Shown here: positions 44,642 to 53,239 of the stretch, in pieces | Position numbering within the stretch: the stretch's first letter is position 1 | Layout of the letters: each line of letters begins with the position of its first letter | Assembly: GCF_025854275.1 (NCBI RefSeq) | Contig: NZ_CP107567.1 | Span: 186,001 to 250,000 of the forward strand | Direction: 5' to 3' | Source: Streptomyces peucetius | GTDB lineage: Bacteria > Actinomycetota > Actinomycetes > Streptomycetales > Streptomycetaceae | Length of the DNA stretch: 64,000 nucleotides | The notes under the pieces: generated by a model | What the model was told of the DNA's origin: nothing | What the model saw: only the letters and a program-made list of their open reading frames with translations | Databases searched by the model: none | Translations under genes and position numbers: made by a program

Positions 44642-45829
44642 ATGCCAAAGACCCGTACCTCCTCGACCGCCGCCCCCGACACGACGTGGCTGGGGCACGG
44701 GCGCCACCTCGGGCACGCGCCCGAGCAGGACGTCCGGCGCAACCTCATCGCCCTGAAGGCCGCCGGTGTCATCGACGACTTCCTCGACCTCGCCCCCTCC
44801 GACGCCTCGGCGGCGGGCGTGGGCGATCCGTCCGCCGTATCCGGCTCCCGCGAGAGTGCGGGCACGCACGGTTCCTCCGCACGCCGCCGCTTCGAGGCCC
44901 GCTGGCGCGTGGACGGCGATGTCACCGTGCGGGCCCAGCTGACGTGCTACGACTCCCCCGGGCGGCAACGTGACGGCGAGGCCGTCGCATGGACGCTGGC
45001 CGCGGAGGCGGAACGGACCTGGGACCAGCGGTGGCCCTCCCCCGCCACCATGTTCTGGCCCGACAACGACGGCGTCGCCTGGGACCACGACGCCGTGCCC
45101 GGTCCGCGTCTGCGGACCGTCAATCGGCTGCCGGGCGACGACAAGGAGATGCGGCGTCTCCTCAAGGACTGCACCCGTCTCAGCTGGAACGTTCACGTCG
45201 TCGTCCACGAGGCGATGACCCCCGACGCGCGCGGCCGCCGGCCACTGACGCCCTTCCTGCCGCCGGGCCTGCGCCATCGCGTGGTGGAGCACCGGGCCGC
45301 GCCGGAGCAGTTCCAGATCGTCAATTGGGCGATGAAGGATGTACACGTACAGGTGCCTCGGGGCGGGGCGGTGGTCCTGCCCACGGCGTCGGTGAGCCGG
45401 GAGTACGACGCGGAACAGTTCGCCGTCCGCACTGTCTTCCTGGACGGCTCGGAGCCGACGGAGCTCATCGAGAGGATCACCGCCTTCGCCGGCCTGCCGC
45501 GGTCCCTGACCGCCGACGCGGAACAGGCCCTCGGCAGTCTGCGCCGCCACTGGCATCTGCTCACCGTGGAGGAGGAGTTGGCGCACGCGCGTGAACTCGT
45601 CGCCAAGTACGCCGAGGCGCTCGATGCGATGACCAGGTCCCGTGACCTGTACCGGGAAGCAGCCGAACTCGCCCAGGCCGCACTGGCCGAGGTGACCGGA
45701 TCGGACAGCCTGCCGCATCCGGCCGCCTCGGACGCCACCGTCGCCAAGCCGGCGGGCTCTTCGCGAAGCGTCCTGACCAAGGCGCTGGGACGCTTCAAGG
45801 ACACATCGAGGCAGCACCCCCAGAAGTAG
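44642..45829 (+). CDS. Hypothetical protein with C-terminal coiled coil
   Basis: A 395-residue protein I do not recognise. Residues 1-60 include GHGRHLGHAPEQDVRRNLIALKAAG-type charged text; 85-240 form a mixed domain with many Trp (WTLAAEAERTWDQRWPSPAT, FWPDNDGVAWDHD); 250-330 include a HVQVPRGGAVVLPTASVSRE beta segment. From about 305 a long charged helix (EELAHARELVAKYAEALDAM) is likely coiled coil, followed by a Ser/Ala tail. No signal peptide or membrane segment. ATG 44642 lacks a ribosome site and may be read from a leaderless mRNA divergent to csp. Confidence 0.65.
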   Translation: MPKTRTSSTAAPDTTWLGHGRHLGHAPEQDVRRNLIALKAAGVIDDFLDLAPSDASAAGVGDPSAVSGSRESAGTHGSSARRRFEARWRVDGDVTVRAQLTCYDSPGRQRDGEAVAWTLAAEAERTWDQRWPSPATMFWPDNDGVAWDHDAVPGPRLRTVNRLPGDDKEMRRLLKDCTRLSWNVHVVVHEAMTPDARGRRPLTPFLPPGLRHRVVEHRAAPEQFQIVNWAMKDVHVQVPRGGAVVLPTASVSREYDAEQFAVRTVFLDGSEPTELIERITAFAGLPRSLTADAEQALGSLRRHWHLLTVEEELAHARELVAKYAEALDAMTRSRDLYREAAELAQAALAEVTGSDSLPHPAASDATVAKPAGSSRSVLTKALGRFKDTSRQHPQK

Positions 45830-45835
45830 CGGTGC

Positions 45836-45925
45836 GACTCTGCTCCTCGACGATGCGCGCCACTGCGTCGGGGTGGGTGAGCTGGGGGCAGTGGCCGGCA
45901 CCCGGCACGCTCAGAAGTGGCGTCA
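45836..45925 (-). pseudogene. C-terminal remnant of an alpha/beta hydrolase
   Basis: The minus frame downstream of the CGNR gene reads VPGAGHCPQLTHPDAVARIV, the C-terminal His loop of an alpha/beta hydrolase (GAGHxPQLTHPD). Only about 30 codons remain and no start is present. CGNR regulators often adjoin the enzyme gene they control, so the hydrolase was probably its neighbour before deletion (inference). Confidence 0.5.
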
Positions 45926-46468
45926 GTCGGGGCGGAGGGCCTGACGGCGGGCCGACCGCGCCCTGTTGCCGCATCCGACCGAGCACCATGCCTGATCACG
46001 CCGGCGAGCCAGGAAGAACATGCCGCAACTGGGCGCGGGGCAGGTCCGCAGCCTGGCCTGCTCCGGGCCGGCGGCCAGGACGAGTACCTGCCTGGCCACC
46101 CTGCCGGCGACCGGGCCGCCTCCCTCCCGCTCGGCGAGCCGACCGTCCTCCCCGACCTCGAACGTCACCGGGGCCCCGGCGGCGAGAGCGTTGAGCCGCG
46201 TCCGCGCGGCCTCGGGCAGCGGGGCCTGCCGCGCCGCGGCGCCCAGGACGGCCCTGGCCGGCTCGCGCAGCCGCGTCAGCTCCTCCAGGGGCAGGTCCGC
46301 CAGCCCCCGGTCCGCCGCCCGGCTCCGCCAGGACGCCCGCAGCCCCTCCTCGGCCAGCAGATCGATGTCGCCGCCGGAGGAATCCGCACCGCACACGACG
46401 GTGTTGGCGAGATCGAGCACGGCGTGCTCACCGATCCACGGCATCTCGTGGAGGTTCTTGAGGCTCAT
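45923..46468 (-). CDS. CGNR zinc-finger (ABATE-domain) regulator
   Basis: A 181-residue regulator. N-terminal ABATE domain (AVLDLANTVVCG, then SWRSRAADRGLADLPLEELT); C-terminal CGNR zinc finger with CPAPSCGMFFLARRRDQAWC and SVGCGNRARSARR, all four Cys present. ATG 46468 faces the divergent ABM-like gene across a 108-base region carrying direct repeats and a palindrome, the likely operator. The C-terminus touches a hydrolase remnant. Confidence 0.9.
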   Translation of the reverse strand: MSLKNLHEMPWIGEHAVLDLANTVVCGADSSGGDIDLLAEEGLRASWRSRAADRGLADLPLEELTRLREPARAVLGAAARQAPLPEAARTRLNALAAGAPVTFEVGEDGRLAEREGGGPVAGRVARQVLVLAAGPEQARLRTCPAPSCGMFFLARRRDQAWCSVGCGNRARSARRQALRPD

Positions 46469-46505
46469 GCCCCCAACCTACCCGACACACGGTTTTGGCA
46501 TCCCG

Positions 46506-46553
46506 AATCCGTGATAGCTTCCGCTCGCGGTTTCAAGGATTTAAATCCGTGAT
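46506..46553. promoter_or_regulatory. Direct repeat and palindrome between CGNR regulator and ABM-like gene
   Basis: AATCCGTGAT occurs at 46506-46515 and 46544-46553, 38 bases apart, and a 12-bp palindrome GGATTTAAATCC at 46537-46548 overlaps the second copy. Local AT-richness and position between divergent starts suggest the operator of the CGNR regulator. Confidence 0.55.
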
Positions 46554-46576
46554 CAGCGATCCCGAAGGAGTGCCAC

Positions 46577-46876
46577 ATGAGCACGACCGTCGAGTACGTA
46601 CGCTTCGAGGCCACCGACCCCGCCGAGCTGACCGCCCAGCGGGACCGGCTGATCTCCCTGCTGCGCGAGCGCTACGAGGCCGACTTCCTCGGCGCGTACC
46701 TCGCCCGCTCCAAGGACGGCTCCCTCCTCGACTTCCTCATCTGGGCCTCCCCCGAGGCCGCCGCCCGCGCGGCGCGGGAGATGCCCGGCGCACCCGCCGC
46801 CGCTGGCTTCTTCGGCCTGATCGGCGAGGTCCACGAAATGCGGCACGCCGAGGTGCTGCACAGCACACAGCCGTAG
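46577..46876 (+). CDS. Small ABM-like alpha/beta-barrel protein
   Basis: A 99-residue protein with ferredoxin-like fold features: VEYVRFEATDPAELTAQRDR, FLGAYLARSKDGSLLDFLIW and a closing EVHEMRHAEVLHS strand. Probably a dimeric stress or monooxygenase-like protein; function unknown. ATG 46577 has AAGGAG. Divergent from the CGNR regulator and most likely its target. Confidence 0.75.
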   Translation: MSTTVEYVRFEATDPAELTAQRDRLISLLRERYEADFLGAYLARSKDGSLLDFLIWASPEAAARAAREMPGAPAAAGFFGLIGEVHEMRHAEVLHSTQP

Positions 46877-46953
46877 CCGTTGGAACAGCGACCGGTCCCG
46901 TGCTGCCGCGCGGCGGGGCGGGACCGGCACAGAAGACCCGCAAGGAGACAGCC

Positions 46954-48066
46954 GTGCCCACGGTCGACGAACTGATCAACACGCAGACCACCGACGGCCT
47001 CGCGGCTGTCATGACGGCGGCCGGTTCCACACCGGCCACCGCCCTCCGTGGCTGCGGCGCCCGCCTTGACGGCCTGACCGTCGGTCAGCGCGTCGCCACC
47101 GTGAAGGAAGCCGTACTCGCCGACCTGCCGGACGACTACGCAGGCTTCGCCGCCGTCGTCCGCGCGGCGCTGCGACAGCCCGCCTTCACCGGATGGATGA
47201 CCTTCCCGCTCAACGAGGCAGTCGCCGAACGCGCCCTCGCCAGCGGCGTGTTCGAGCCCGCACTCGACCTCCTGGCGGACCTCACGCCGCTGCTGACGGC
47301 GGAGGCGGCAGTGCGGCCCTTCCTCCGCCACGATCTGCACCGGGCTCTGCGGACGATCCTGCCGTGGACCGGCCACCCCGACCCGCACGTACGCCGTCTG
47401 GCGAGCGAGGGCACGCGGCCGCGCCTGCCCTGGGCGTCCCGGCTGCCCGCCCTCGTCGCCGACCCCGGCCCGGCCCTGCCCCTACTGGACGCGCTGCACC
47501 GCGACACCTCCGAGTACGTCAGGCGGTCGGTCGCCAACCACCTCAACGACATCAGCCGTGACCACCCGGAGACCGCGATCGCCACCGCCGCCCGCTGGTT
47601 CACCGACCCCGCCCCCACCACACCGGCCGTGGCACGGCACGGTCTGCGCACGCTCGTCAAGGCGGGGCACCCGCAGGCCCTGGCCCTCCTCGGCCACGAC
47701 CACGACGCCCCGGTCCACGTCACCGGGCCCGACGTCCGGACTCCCGAAGTGCCGTCCGGCGGTCATCTGGTCTTCTGCTACGAGGTCACCAACACCGGCT
47801 CCGAGACGGCCGGCCTCATGATCGACTACGTCATCCACCACCGGAAGGCCAACGGGACCCTCACCCCCAAGGTGTTCAAGCTGACCACCCGCAGCCTCGC
47901 CCCCGGCGAACGGTGGTCCGGCGTCCGCCGGCACTCCTTCCGGCCCATCAGCACACGCCGTTACCACTGGGGCGTGCACCGGGTTCAGCTCCAGATCAAC
48001 GGACGTCCTCACGGGCTCGCCGACTTCACGCTCACCCCCGGCACCCCGGCAGAAGCCCCGCTCTGA
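46954..48066 (+). CDS. DNA alkylation repair (AlkD-like HEAT repeat) protein
   Basis: A 370-residue HEAT-repeat protein of the AlkC/AlkD-like group. HEAT helices are visible in the first 260 residues (WTGHPDPHVRRLASEGTRPR, LPWASRLPALVADPGPALPL, DTSEYVRRSVANHLNDISRD and HPETAIATAARWF). The segment TRPRLPWASRL is characteristic of AlkC-type glycosylases. Residues 265-365 form a beta-sandwich Ig-like domain (HLVFCYEVTNTGSETAGLMI), also seen in that subgroup. GTG 46954 has AAGGAG. Expected to excise alkylated bases; activity is family inference. Confidence 0.82.
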   Translation: MPTVDELINTQTTDGLAAVMTAAGSTPATALRGCGARLDGLTVGQRVATVKEAVLADLPDDYAGFAAVVRAALRQPAFTGWMTFPLNEAVAERALASGVFEPALDLLADLTPLLTAEAAVRPFLRHDLHRALRTILPWTGHPDPHVRRLASEGTRPRLPWASRLPALVADPGPALPLLDALHRDTSEYVRRSVANHLNDISRDHPETAIATAARWFTDPAPTTPAVARHGLRTLVKAGHPQALALLGHDHDAPVHVTGPDVRTPEVPSGGHLVFCYEVTNTGSETAGLMIDYVIHHRKANGTLTPKVFKLTTRSLAPGERWSGVRRHSFRPISTRRYHWGVHRVQLQINGRPHGLADFTLTPGTPAEAPL

Positions 48067-48090
48067 ACAGCCCGGCCGGCAAAGCACGAC

Positions 48091-48131
48091 GCCCCTGCCG
48101 GGACCGGACAAGCCGTGGCCCCGGCAGGGGC
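48091..48131. terminator. Terminator between AlkC/D-like gene and SPFH gene
   Basis: GCCCCTGCCGGG and CCCGGCAGGGGC, 12-bp perfect arms with a 17-base loop, between convergent genes. Confidence 0.75.
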
Positions 48132-48152
48132 GCCCCCGCGGTCGGTGCCGCG

Positions 48153-49490
48153 CTATCCCTCGTCGTCCGCCGGGTACCGCACCGCGGGAACGCCGTCCCC
48201 GGCCGGCAGGGCCGACGACAGCCGCGGCAGCAGCTGCGCAGCGAGCAGGGTCGACAGGGCGGAGGTGTCACCGCTGCCCGGGCCGTCCGTACGGATCACC
48301 ACCGGCTGCGGGGCGTGCGTGGCCAGCTCCGCCCCGACCTCCAGGCGGCGCCGGGCCAGCTCGTACCGCAGCACCGCGGCGTTGTCCCGGTACGCCTGGG
48401 CGAGGGCACGCTGGGCACGGGCCTCGTTCTCCGCGGAGATGAGGCCGCTGCGTCCGCGCGTCTCGATCTCGAAACGCACCCGCTGCGCGTTGGTCTCCTG
48501 CTCCTCCAGGAGCTGCGCCACCGCCTCGCGCGCCCGGTTCAGCGCCGCCTTCACCTCGACGATGCGGGCGTCGCGCACCTTCTTGGCGCGCTCGATGTCC
48601 ATGCCGAGGCTGTCGATCCGGCGCTTACGGGTCAGGCCCCACTCCTGCTCGTACGCGTGGCGTTCCTTCGCGACCCGCTCGCGCGTGGCGAGATGCTGCT
48701 GGTACTGGGCCGGCAGCTGCACGTCCGGGATGTTGCACCCGGTGATGCGCACCCCGTAGCGGGACAGCTGGCGGTTGAGCAGCTCCTGCATGTCGGCGAC
48801 GTCCGAGCCGCGCAGGTCGTAGGCCCTCTCGGTGCGCATCAGGCGGGCCCGCTGCCGGATCGCGTCCTGGACGGCGCTGGAGAGCACCAGGTCGAAGTTG
48901 CCCGCGCCGATGGTCCGTACGAACAGCACCGCGTCGGTGATCCGGAACTTCAGGAAGAACTCGATCGACCGCAGGGGCACGTTCTCCTGGGTCGGGCAGG
49001 CCATGACGGGGGCGGAGTACGGGATCTCGGTGGCGGTGTCCACCACGAAGTCCACCCGCGACCACGGGTGCCACAGATAGTGGCGGCCGGCCTCCAGGGT
49101 GTTGGTGACGGCCCCGTAGCGGGTCAGTACACCGTTCGTGCCCTGCTCGATCTCCACGATCGAGGAACGCCACCACCACAGGGCGCCCGCGAGGAGCAGC
49201 ACGCAGCCGCCCGCGTAACCGAGGGTGGCGAGCGCGCCGTAGGCGACGTCGGCGACGTCGCTGCCCTCCGATTCCGCCTCGGCCTCCCGCAGCGTCAGCA
49301 TCACACCCGACAGGAGGGCGAAGACGCCCAGCCAGAGCGGGAGCATCCACCAGAGCCTGCGGCGGTGGCGGGGAATGATGACCGGAACCAGGGTGCCCGC
49401 CTCGCCGCCGCGCAGCAGTTGGGCGATGTCGCTCCAGGGGGCGACCGCTTCGGAGATGACCGACCTGCGGTTCATGCGTGCGGTGCTCAC
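48153..49490 (-). CDS. SPFH/band-7 membrane protein (second of pair)
   Basis: A 445-residue protein with two N-terminal membrane helices (LWWMLPLWLGVFALLSGVML and a second near residue 90), then an SPFH domain (SIVEIEQGTNGVLTRYGAVT, HPWSRVDFVVDTATEIPYSA, FFLKFRITDAVLFVRTIGAG) and a long helical flotillin-like region (ERVAKERHAYEQEWGLTRKR to YRDNAAVLRYELARRRLEVG). GTG 49490 overlaps the partner stop (GTGA). Such pairs form large membrane rings or scaffold complexes; function in this organism unknown. Confidence 0.85.
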   Translation of the reverse strand: MSTARMNRRSVISEAVAPWSDIAQLLRGGEAGTLVPVIIPRHRRRLWWMLPLWLGVFALLSGVMLTLREAEAESEGSDVADVAYGALATLGYAGGCVLLLAGALWWWRSSIVEIEQGTNGVLTRYGAVTNTLEAGRHYLWHPWSRVDFVVDTATEIPYSAPVMACPTQENVPLRSIEFFLKFRITDAVLFVRTIGAGNFDLVLSSAVQDAIRQRARLMRTERAYDLRGSDVADMQELLNRQLSRYGVRITGCNIPDVQLPAQYQQHLATRERVAKERHAYEQEWGLTRKRRIDSLGMDIERAKKVRDARIVEVKAALNRAREAVAQLLEEQETNAQRVRFEIETRGRSGLISAENEARAQRALAQAYRDNAAVLRYELARRRLEVGAELATHAPQPVVIRTDGPGSGDTSALSTLLAAQLLPRLSSALPAGDGVPAVRYPADDEG

Positions 49491-51226
49491 AGGGCGCCCT
49501 CCTCGGGCTCGGACGTCGAGACGGTCGGGGACTCGGACAGGGTCCCGGGGCCGGAAGCGGGCGGCGCGGGCTCGTCGGCGGTGCCGGGCTCCTCGCCCCG
49601 TACGGCCGGTACCACCGGCCGGTCCGCCTCCAGCAGGGCGCCGATCTCCGTCTCGCGCTCCGCGATACGGGCGGCGACCTCGGTCAGCCGGGCGCGCATG
49701 GCGGCCATGTCCGCGTCCGTGAACAGCTCCGCGCCCTGCTCGCCGACCAACTCCCTGGCCAGTTGCAGGAAGTCGACCCCGGCGGCCTCCCCGCGCTCCC
49801 CCGAGCCACCGATCCGCACGAGCCGCGGCAGATGGTCGGCCACCTGCTCCAGGGTGTCCAGCACCTGCTGCTGGTAGCGGTACTCCAGGATCTCCGGCGC
49901 CTCGGCCGCCGTCACCGCGCGGATGTCGAGGGCCTGTGCCTCCAGGAGCGCCGCGTTGGCCTTCGCCTCCGACTCGGCCTGCACGTACCGCTGGCGGGCC
50001 AGCGCCTCTGCCCGGTTGGTCTCCCGCTCCACCGCGGTGTCCATCTGCGCCTGGTACTGCGCGATGTCCGCCTGGATCGCCGAAAGGGTCTCCTGACGGG
50101 TCGCCAGCTCCTTGGTCAGATCACCCTCGTCCTGCTCCTTGCGGAGCTGGAGGGCGTACTCATGGGTGTACGCCTCCTTCGCGACGCGCACCATCTCGGG
50201 CGACGCCAGGTCCATGCGGTAGGCGCGGTCGGACGGCTCGGCGTGGGTGATGTTGGCGTTCGTCAGCTCCACGGCCGGCCGGAACTGCTGGTTCAGCTGC
50301 TCGAGCAGACGCCCGGTGTCCTCGCCGACCATGTCGTAGATGGCCGCGGCTTCCTGCTCGTAGATGAGGCTGCGGATGGTCTCGCTGACCGCGTTGCTCA
50401 GCTTCTCCTCGAAGCCGCGCACCGCACCCAGCGTGTAGACGAACTCGGTGGGGTCGCTGATCCGGAACTGGATGAACAGGTCGATCGACGCCTTCACCCC
50501 GCCCTTGGTCGGAGCCTCGCGAACCGGCGCGTTGAACGGGTACTCACGGGTGGTGTTGACGATGTACGACACCCGCTTCCACGGGCTCAGCAGGATCACC
50601 CGGCCGGGGCCCACCACCTTCTCCAGCTTTCCGAAGCGGGTGATCAGCGCCTGACAGCCGTCGGGGACCATCACCATGCCCTGGCGTGCCCACACGAAGG
50701 CGACGGCCAGGACGGAGATCACCCAGTAGTGGATCCCGAAGAGGGGATGGGTCAGCAGGCCGCCGCCCGTCGCCGTCACAACGGCGGAAGCGACGGCGCC
50801 GAGCACGAGCAGCAGCACGACGGGCAGCATGCTGAGGAAGGAGCGGCCGCGCGGCATCACCATCGGGCAGATGGCATGCACCTGCTCGCCACCCTCCTGC
50901 CGCTGCTCACTGCGGTTGAGGGCTTCCCCCGCCTCGTCCAGCGGGACGGTCTTCTGGGCCATGACGGTGGCGATGCTGCCACCCTGTTCGCGGGCGGCGG
51001 GGAAGTCGCCGGGGTCCATGCCCTCGTCCTGTGCGGTCTGACCGGCCTGTGCACCGGTCACGCCGGACTGCCGCCGGCCTCCGTCGTCACCACCACTGCT
51101 CCGGCCACCGCTGTTCCCGCTCGCACCACCGGCGCGGCGGCGCAGCGCCTCTTCGGCGACCTGTTGCGGGCTCGCACCTCCTGCGTACGCCCGCGCGGCG
51201 TCCCGCAGGTTCTGAGTCCGTGCCAC
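49487..51226 (-). CDS. SPFH/band-7 membrane protein (first of pair)
   Basis: A 579-residue protein. Residues 1-110 are hydrophilic and Gly/Ser-rich (RRRAGGASGNSGGRSSGGDD) with a predicted helical start; two membrane helices at about 130-180 (LPVVLLLVLGAVASAVVTAT, YWVISVLAVAFVWARQ); an SPFH domain with PDGCQALITRFGKLEKVVGP and SPWKRVSYIVNTTREYPFNA; then a coiled helical region with ATRQETLSAIQADIAQYQ. GTG 51226 has AAGGGGGA upstream and is preferred over an ATG 33 bases earlier. Translationally coupled to the second SPFH gene, suggesting a hetero-oligomer similar in principle to HflK/HflC (inference). Confidence 0.82.
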   Translation of the reverse strand: MARTQNLRDAARAYAGGASPQQVAEEALRRRAGGASGNSGGRSSGGDDGGRRQSGVTGAQAGQTAQDEGMDPGDFPAAREQGGSIATVMAQKTVPLDEAGEALNRSEQRQEGGEQVHAICPMVMPRGRSFLSMLPVVLLLVLGAVASAVVTATGGGLLTHPLFGIHYWVISVLAVAFVWARQGMVMVPDGCQALITRFGKLEKVVGPGRVILLSPWKRVSYIVNTTREYPFNAPVREAPTKGGVKASIDLFIQFRISDPTEFVYTLGAVRGFEEKLSNAVSETIRSLIYEQEAAAIYDMVGEDTGRLLEQLNQQFRPAVELTNANITHAEPSDRAYRMDLASPEMVRVAKEAYTHEYALQLRKEQDEGDLTKELATRQETLSAIQADIAQYQAQMDTAVERETNRAEALARQRYVQAESEAKANAALLEAQALDIRAVTAAEAPEILEYRYQQQVLDTLEQVADHLPRLVRIGGSGERGEAAGVDFLQLARELVGEQGAELFTDADMAAMRARLTEVAARIAERETEIGALLEADRPVVPAVRGEEPGTADEPAPPASGPGTLSESPTVSTSEPEEGAL

Positions 51227-51427
51227 GTTTCCCCCTTCGCTCTTGCTATCTGCGGCCATCCCACACCATGGACCCGGCCGGATGTAAGGCAGGGTCGCAT
51301 GTGCCGCCCGTTTCGTGACCGGACGGGCCGGGCGGAGAGGGGCAGGGGCGGGCCGCGTGGCAGCCGGGACGGTGGTGCCCGCTGCCACGGGGCCTGTTGA
51401 CGCCTGTTGGGGCCTGTTGGGACCTGC

Positions 51428-52245
51428 CTAGTGGGCCAGTGCCTGCCGGTGTGCTCTCGGTACCGTGGCCGTACCCGCACCGCCGTGGATCACGAACTGC
51501 GATCCGGGTTCGACCAGGATGTCGCCCTCGGCCGAGCCGGTGATGGTCACGTCCGTCAGGGTCGCTCTGCCGCGGGCACCGCCGTGGGCGAAGATGCCGG
51601 ATCCGTTGTTGGACCTGTCGATGGTCACGTTGGTGATCTGTGCGCCGGGCACCGCGCCGCCGCCCGACTTGAACTGGATGCCGTCATAGGTGGAGTCGTG
51701 GATGTCGGTGTCGCGGATCACGACACCGGGGATGTCCTGGCCCGCCTCGAACAGGGTGATGGCGCCGAACTCCTGGGCCTCGCCCCAGAACGCGCCGCCG
51801 GTGCGGTGCAGGGCGTTGTTGGCGATCAGCGTCTGTCCGGAGAACGGCAGCGGGTCGTGATCGGTCGTGAGCATGATGCCGGGGTAGTTCATGGTGTCGG
51901 AGACGATGTTGTTCTCGATGGTGTTGCCGTGACCGCCGTAGATCGCGATGTTGTTGGCACGCCAGGGAAGCTGAACGGTGTTGTTTCGGAAGTGGTTGTC
52001 GTGGCCGATGCCGACCGACGGGTCCTTGACGTAGCGGCTCGCCCAGACGGCGAGCGCGTCGTCGCCGGTGTTGCGGAAGGACGAGTTGTACACGGTCGAG
52101 TTACGGGTGCCGTTGGCGAAGTTGATGCCGTCGGCGTAGGTGTTGCGGATCCGCATGCCGGTGAACTCGAGGCCGTCTCCCGGGTTCCACAGTTCGGGGA
52201 TGTTGGAGTGGTCGCGCCCCACCCAGACGCCGACGTTAGCGCGAA
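51428..52245 (-). pseudogene. C-terminal fragment of a GH87/mycodextranase-like beta-helix protein
   Basis: About 265 codons of a right-handed beta-helix: VGVWVGRDHSNIPELWNPGD, RIRNTYADGINFANGTRNST, SFRNTGDDALAVWA, MNYPGIMLTTDHDPLPF and IRDTDIHDSTYDGIQF. These are typical of streptomycete mycodextranase/alpha-1,3-glucanase proteins, which are over 500 residues with a signal peptide and carbohydrate-binding domains. Homology begins abruptly at about 52245 and the N-terminal part, signal included, is absent. The AT-richer 100 bases beyond (about 52340-52440) may be the old promoter, now joined to the 3' half by deletion. Confidence 0.72.
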
Positions 52246-52499
52246 CGGCGGTTCGTGGAGGGCGTCGAGGCGCGTGCCGGGTGCGTCGCCGGATGGAGAT
52301 GACGGGGTCTCGTCAGGTAGTTGACGGCGACCTGACGAGCAAGCAGCGGCAACCAAGCGATTCTTTGAGTAATTCCGTCAATCTTTTGCGCTGCCAAGGT
52401 GACAGGTTTCTACCAGGTCTGGACTTTGGCAACGGCCCGGTGAACATCACGAGTTGCCGCGAGAGTCGTCGCAGGCCACGCCCGCCCCCTGCCGGGCGC

Positions 52500-52864
52500 C
52501 CACCCGGTCTCCTGTGGTTCCTTCCTGCAGCGAGTCGGTGAGATAGGCGGCGAGGTCGGGGCGGGCGGGCGCGAGCAAGTGCCGTACCCAGGCTTCGCGT
52601 TCGTGGAGGACCGGCGGCAGCTCCCAGACACTCCCAGCTCGATCGTGCGGCCACCGGGGTCCGCGTGGTCCAGCGGCACGTTCGCCACCGCGCACTCGAA
52701 GCCGGCCTGGGCCTCCTGCGGGCAGGGCCGCCAGCGGAGCTCGACGCCGCCGGGGCCGCCCGGTCCGCCGGCCGGGCCGGACCGGCCGACAGCAGCAGAA
52801 GGATGGCCGCGACCACGACGCCGGCGGCGGTCCTGAGCGGCCTGCGTCGGGCGGTCCGCCGCAT
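52500..52864 (-). pseudogene. Fragment of a secreted TAP-type alpha/beta hydrolase, frameshifted
   Basis: ATG 52864 opens a signal peptide (RTAAGVVVAAILLLLSAGPA). About 35 codons later homology moves to the next frame, reading VELRWRPCPQEAQAGFECAV and ANVPLDHADPGGRTIELGV, the N-terminus of streptomycete tripeptidyl-aminopeptidase-like hydrolases. It then stops within 20 codons; a third frame (LHEREAWVRHLLAPARPDLA) follows and I cannot place it. The catalytic Ser-Asp-His region is missing. A degraded gene. Confidence 0.65.
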
Positions 52865-53147
52865 CGCCGGGCCCTTCCGTCGGCAGGTGACGGGCCCTGC
52901 ACGACGGTGGCGGGCCCGCCTGCCATACCTGTGGGGTCCCCGCGCGCCGGGCAACCGCCACGCGTCCGAACGTCCGCACCGCCCGCTGCCGGCGCCTCCG
53001 GCAGTGCCGCGGCAGCCGCGCGCTGCTCCTCACCGGGGCCGTACGCACGAGGGCCGGGGGCTCGCGGCTGAGGTACCGAGGCGGACCGGGCGCCTCCCCC
53101 TGCTCCGGGGGCGTCCTCGGCGCGGCCGCTCCCGGCCGGTGCGCTGG

Positions 53148-53202
53148 TAGCCTGGTGGGACGCTTCGACTTGCCGGGGCCCGCACCAGGAGGTGCGGGCC
53201 CC
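53148..53202 (+). promoter_or_regulatory. DEAD-box helicase promoter region and leader hairpin
   Basis: A possible -10 TAGCCT (53148-53153) is followed by CGACTTGCCGG (53166-53176) and a perfect hairpin GGGGCCCGCACC-agga-GGTGCGGGCCCC (53175-53202), 38 bases before the ATG. The box matches the csp leader box (CGAAGTACCGG) at 8 of 11 positions and in both cases a hairpin follows immediately. The rest of 52865-53239 holds no gene. Confidence 0.5.
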
Positions 53203-53239
53203 CGCTCGTTCCGGGCGCCAGACCAGGGAAGGGTCCCCC

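Noticed and set aside
52313..52450. Possible HTH-like text (KRLTELLKESLG) in a minus frame
   Set aside because: Only a dozen residues, in a region of broken genes; chance similarity.
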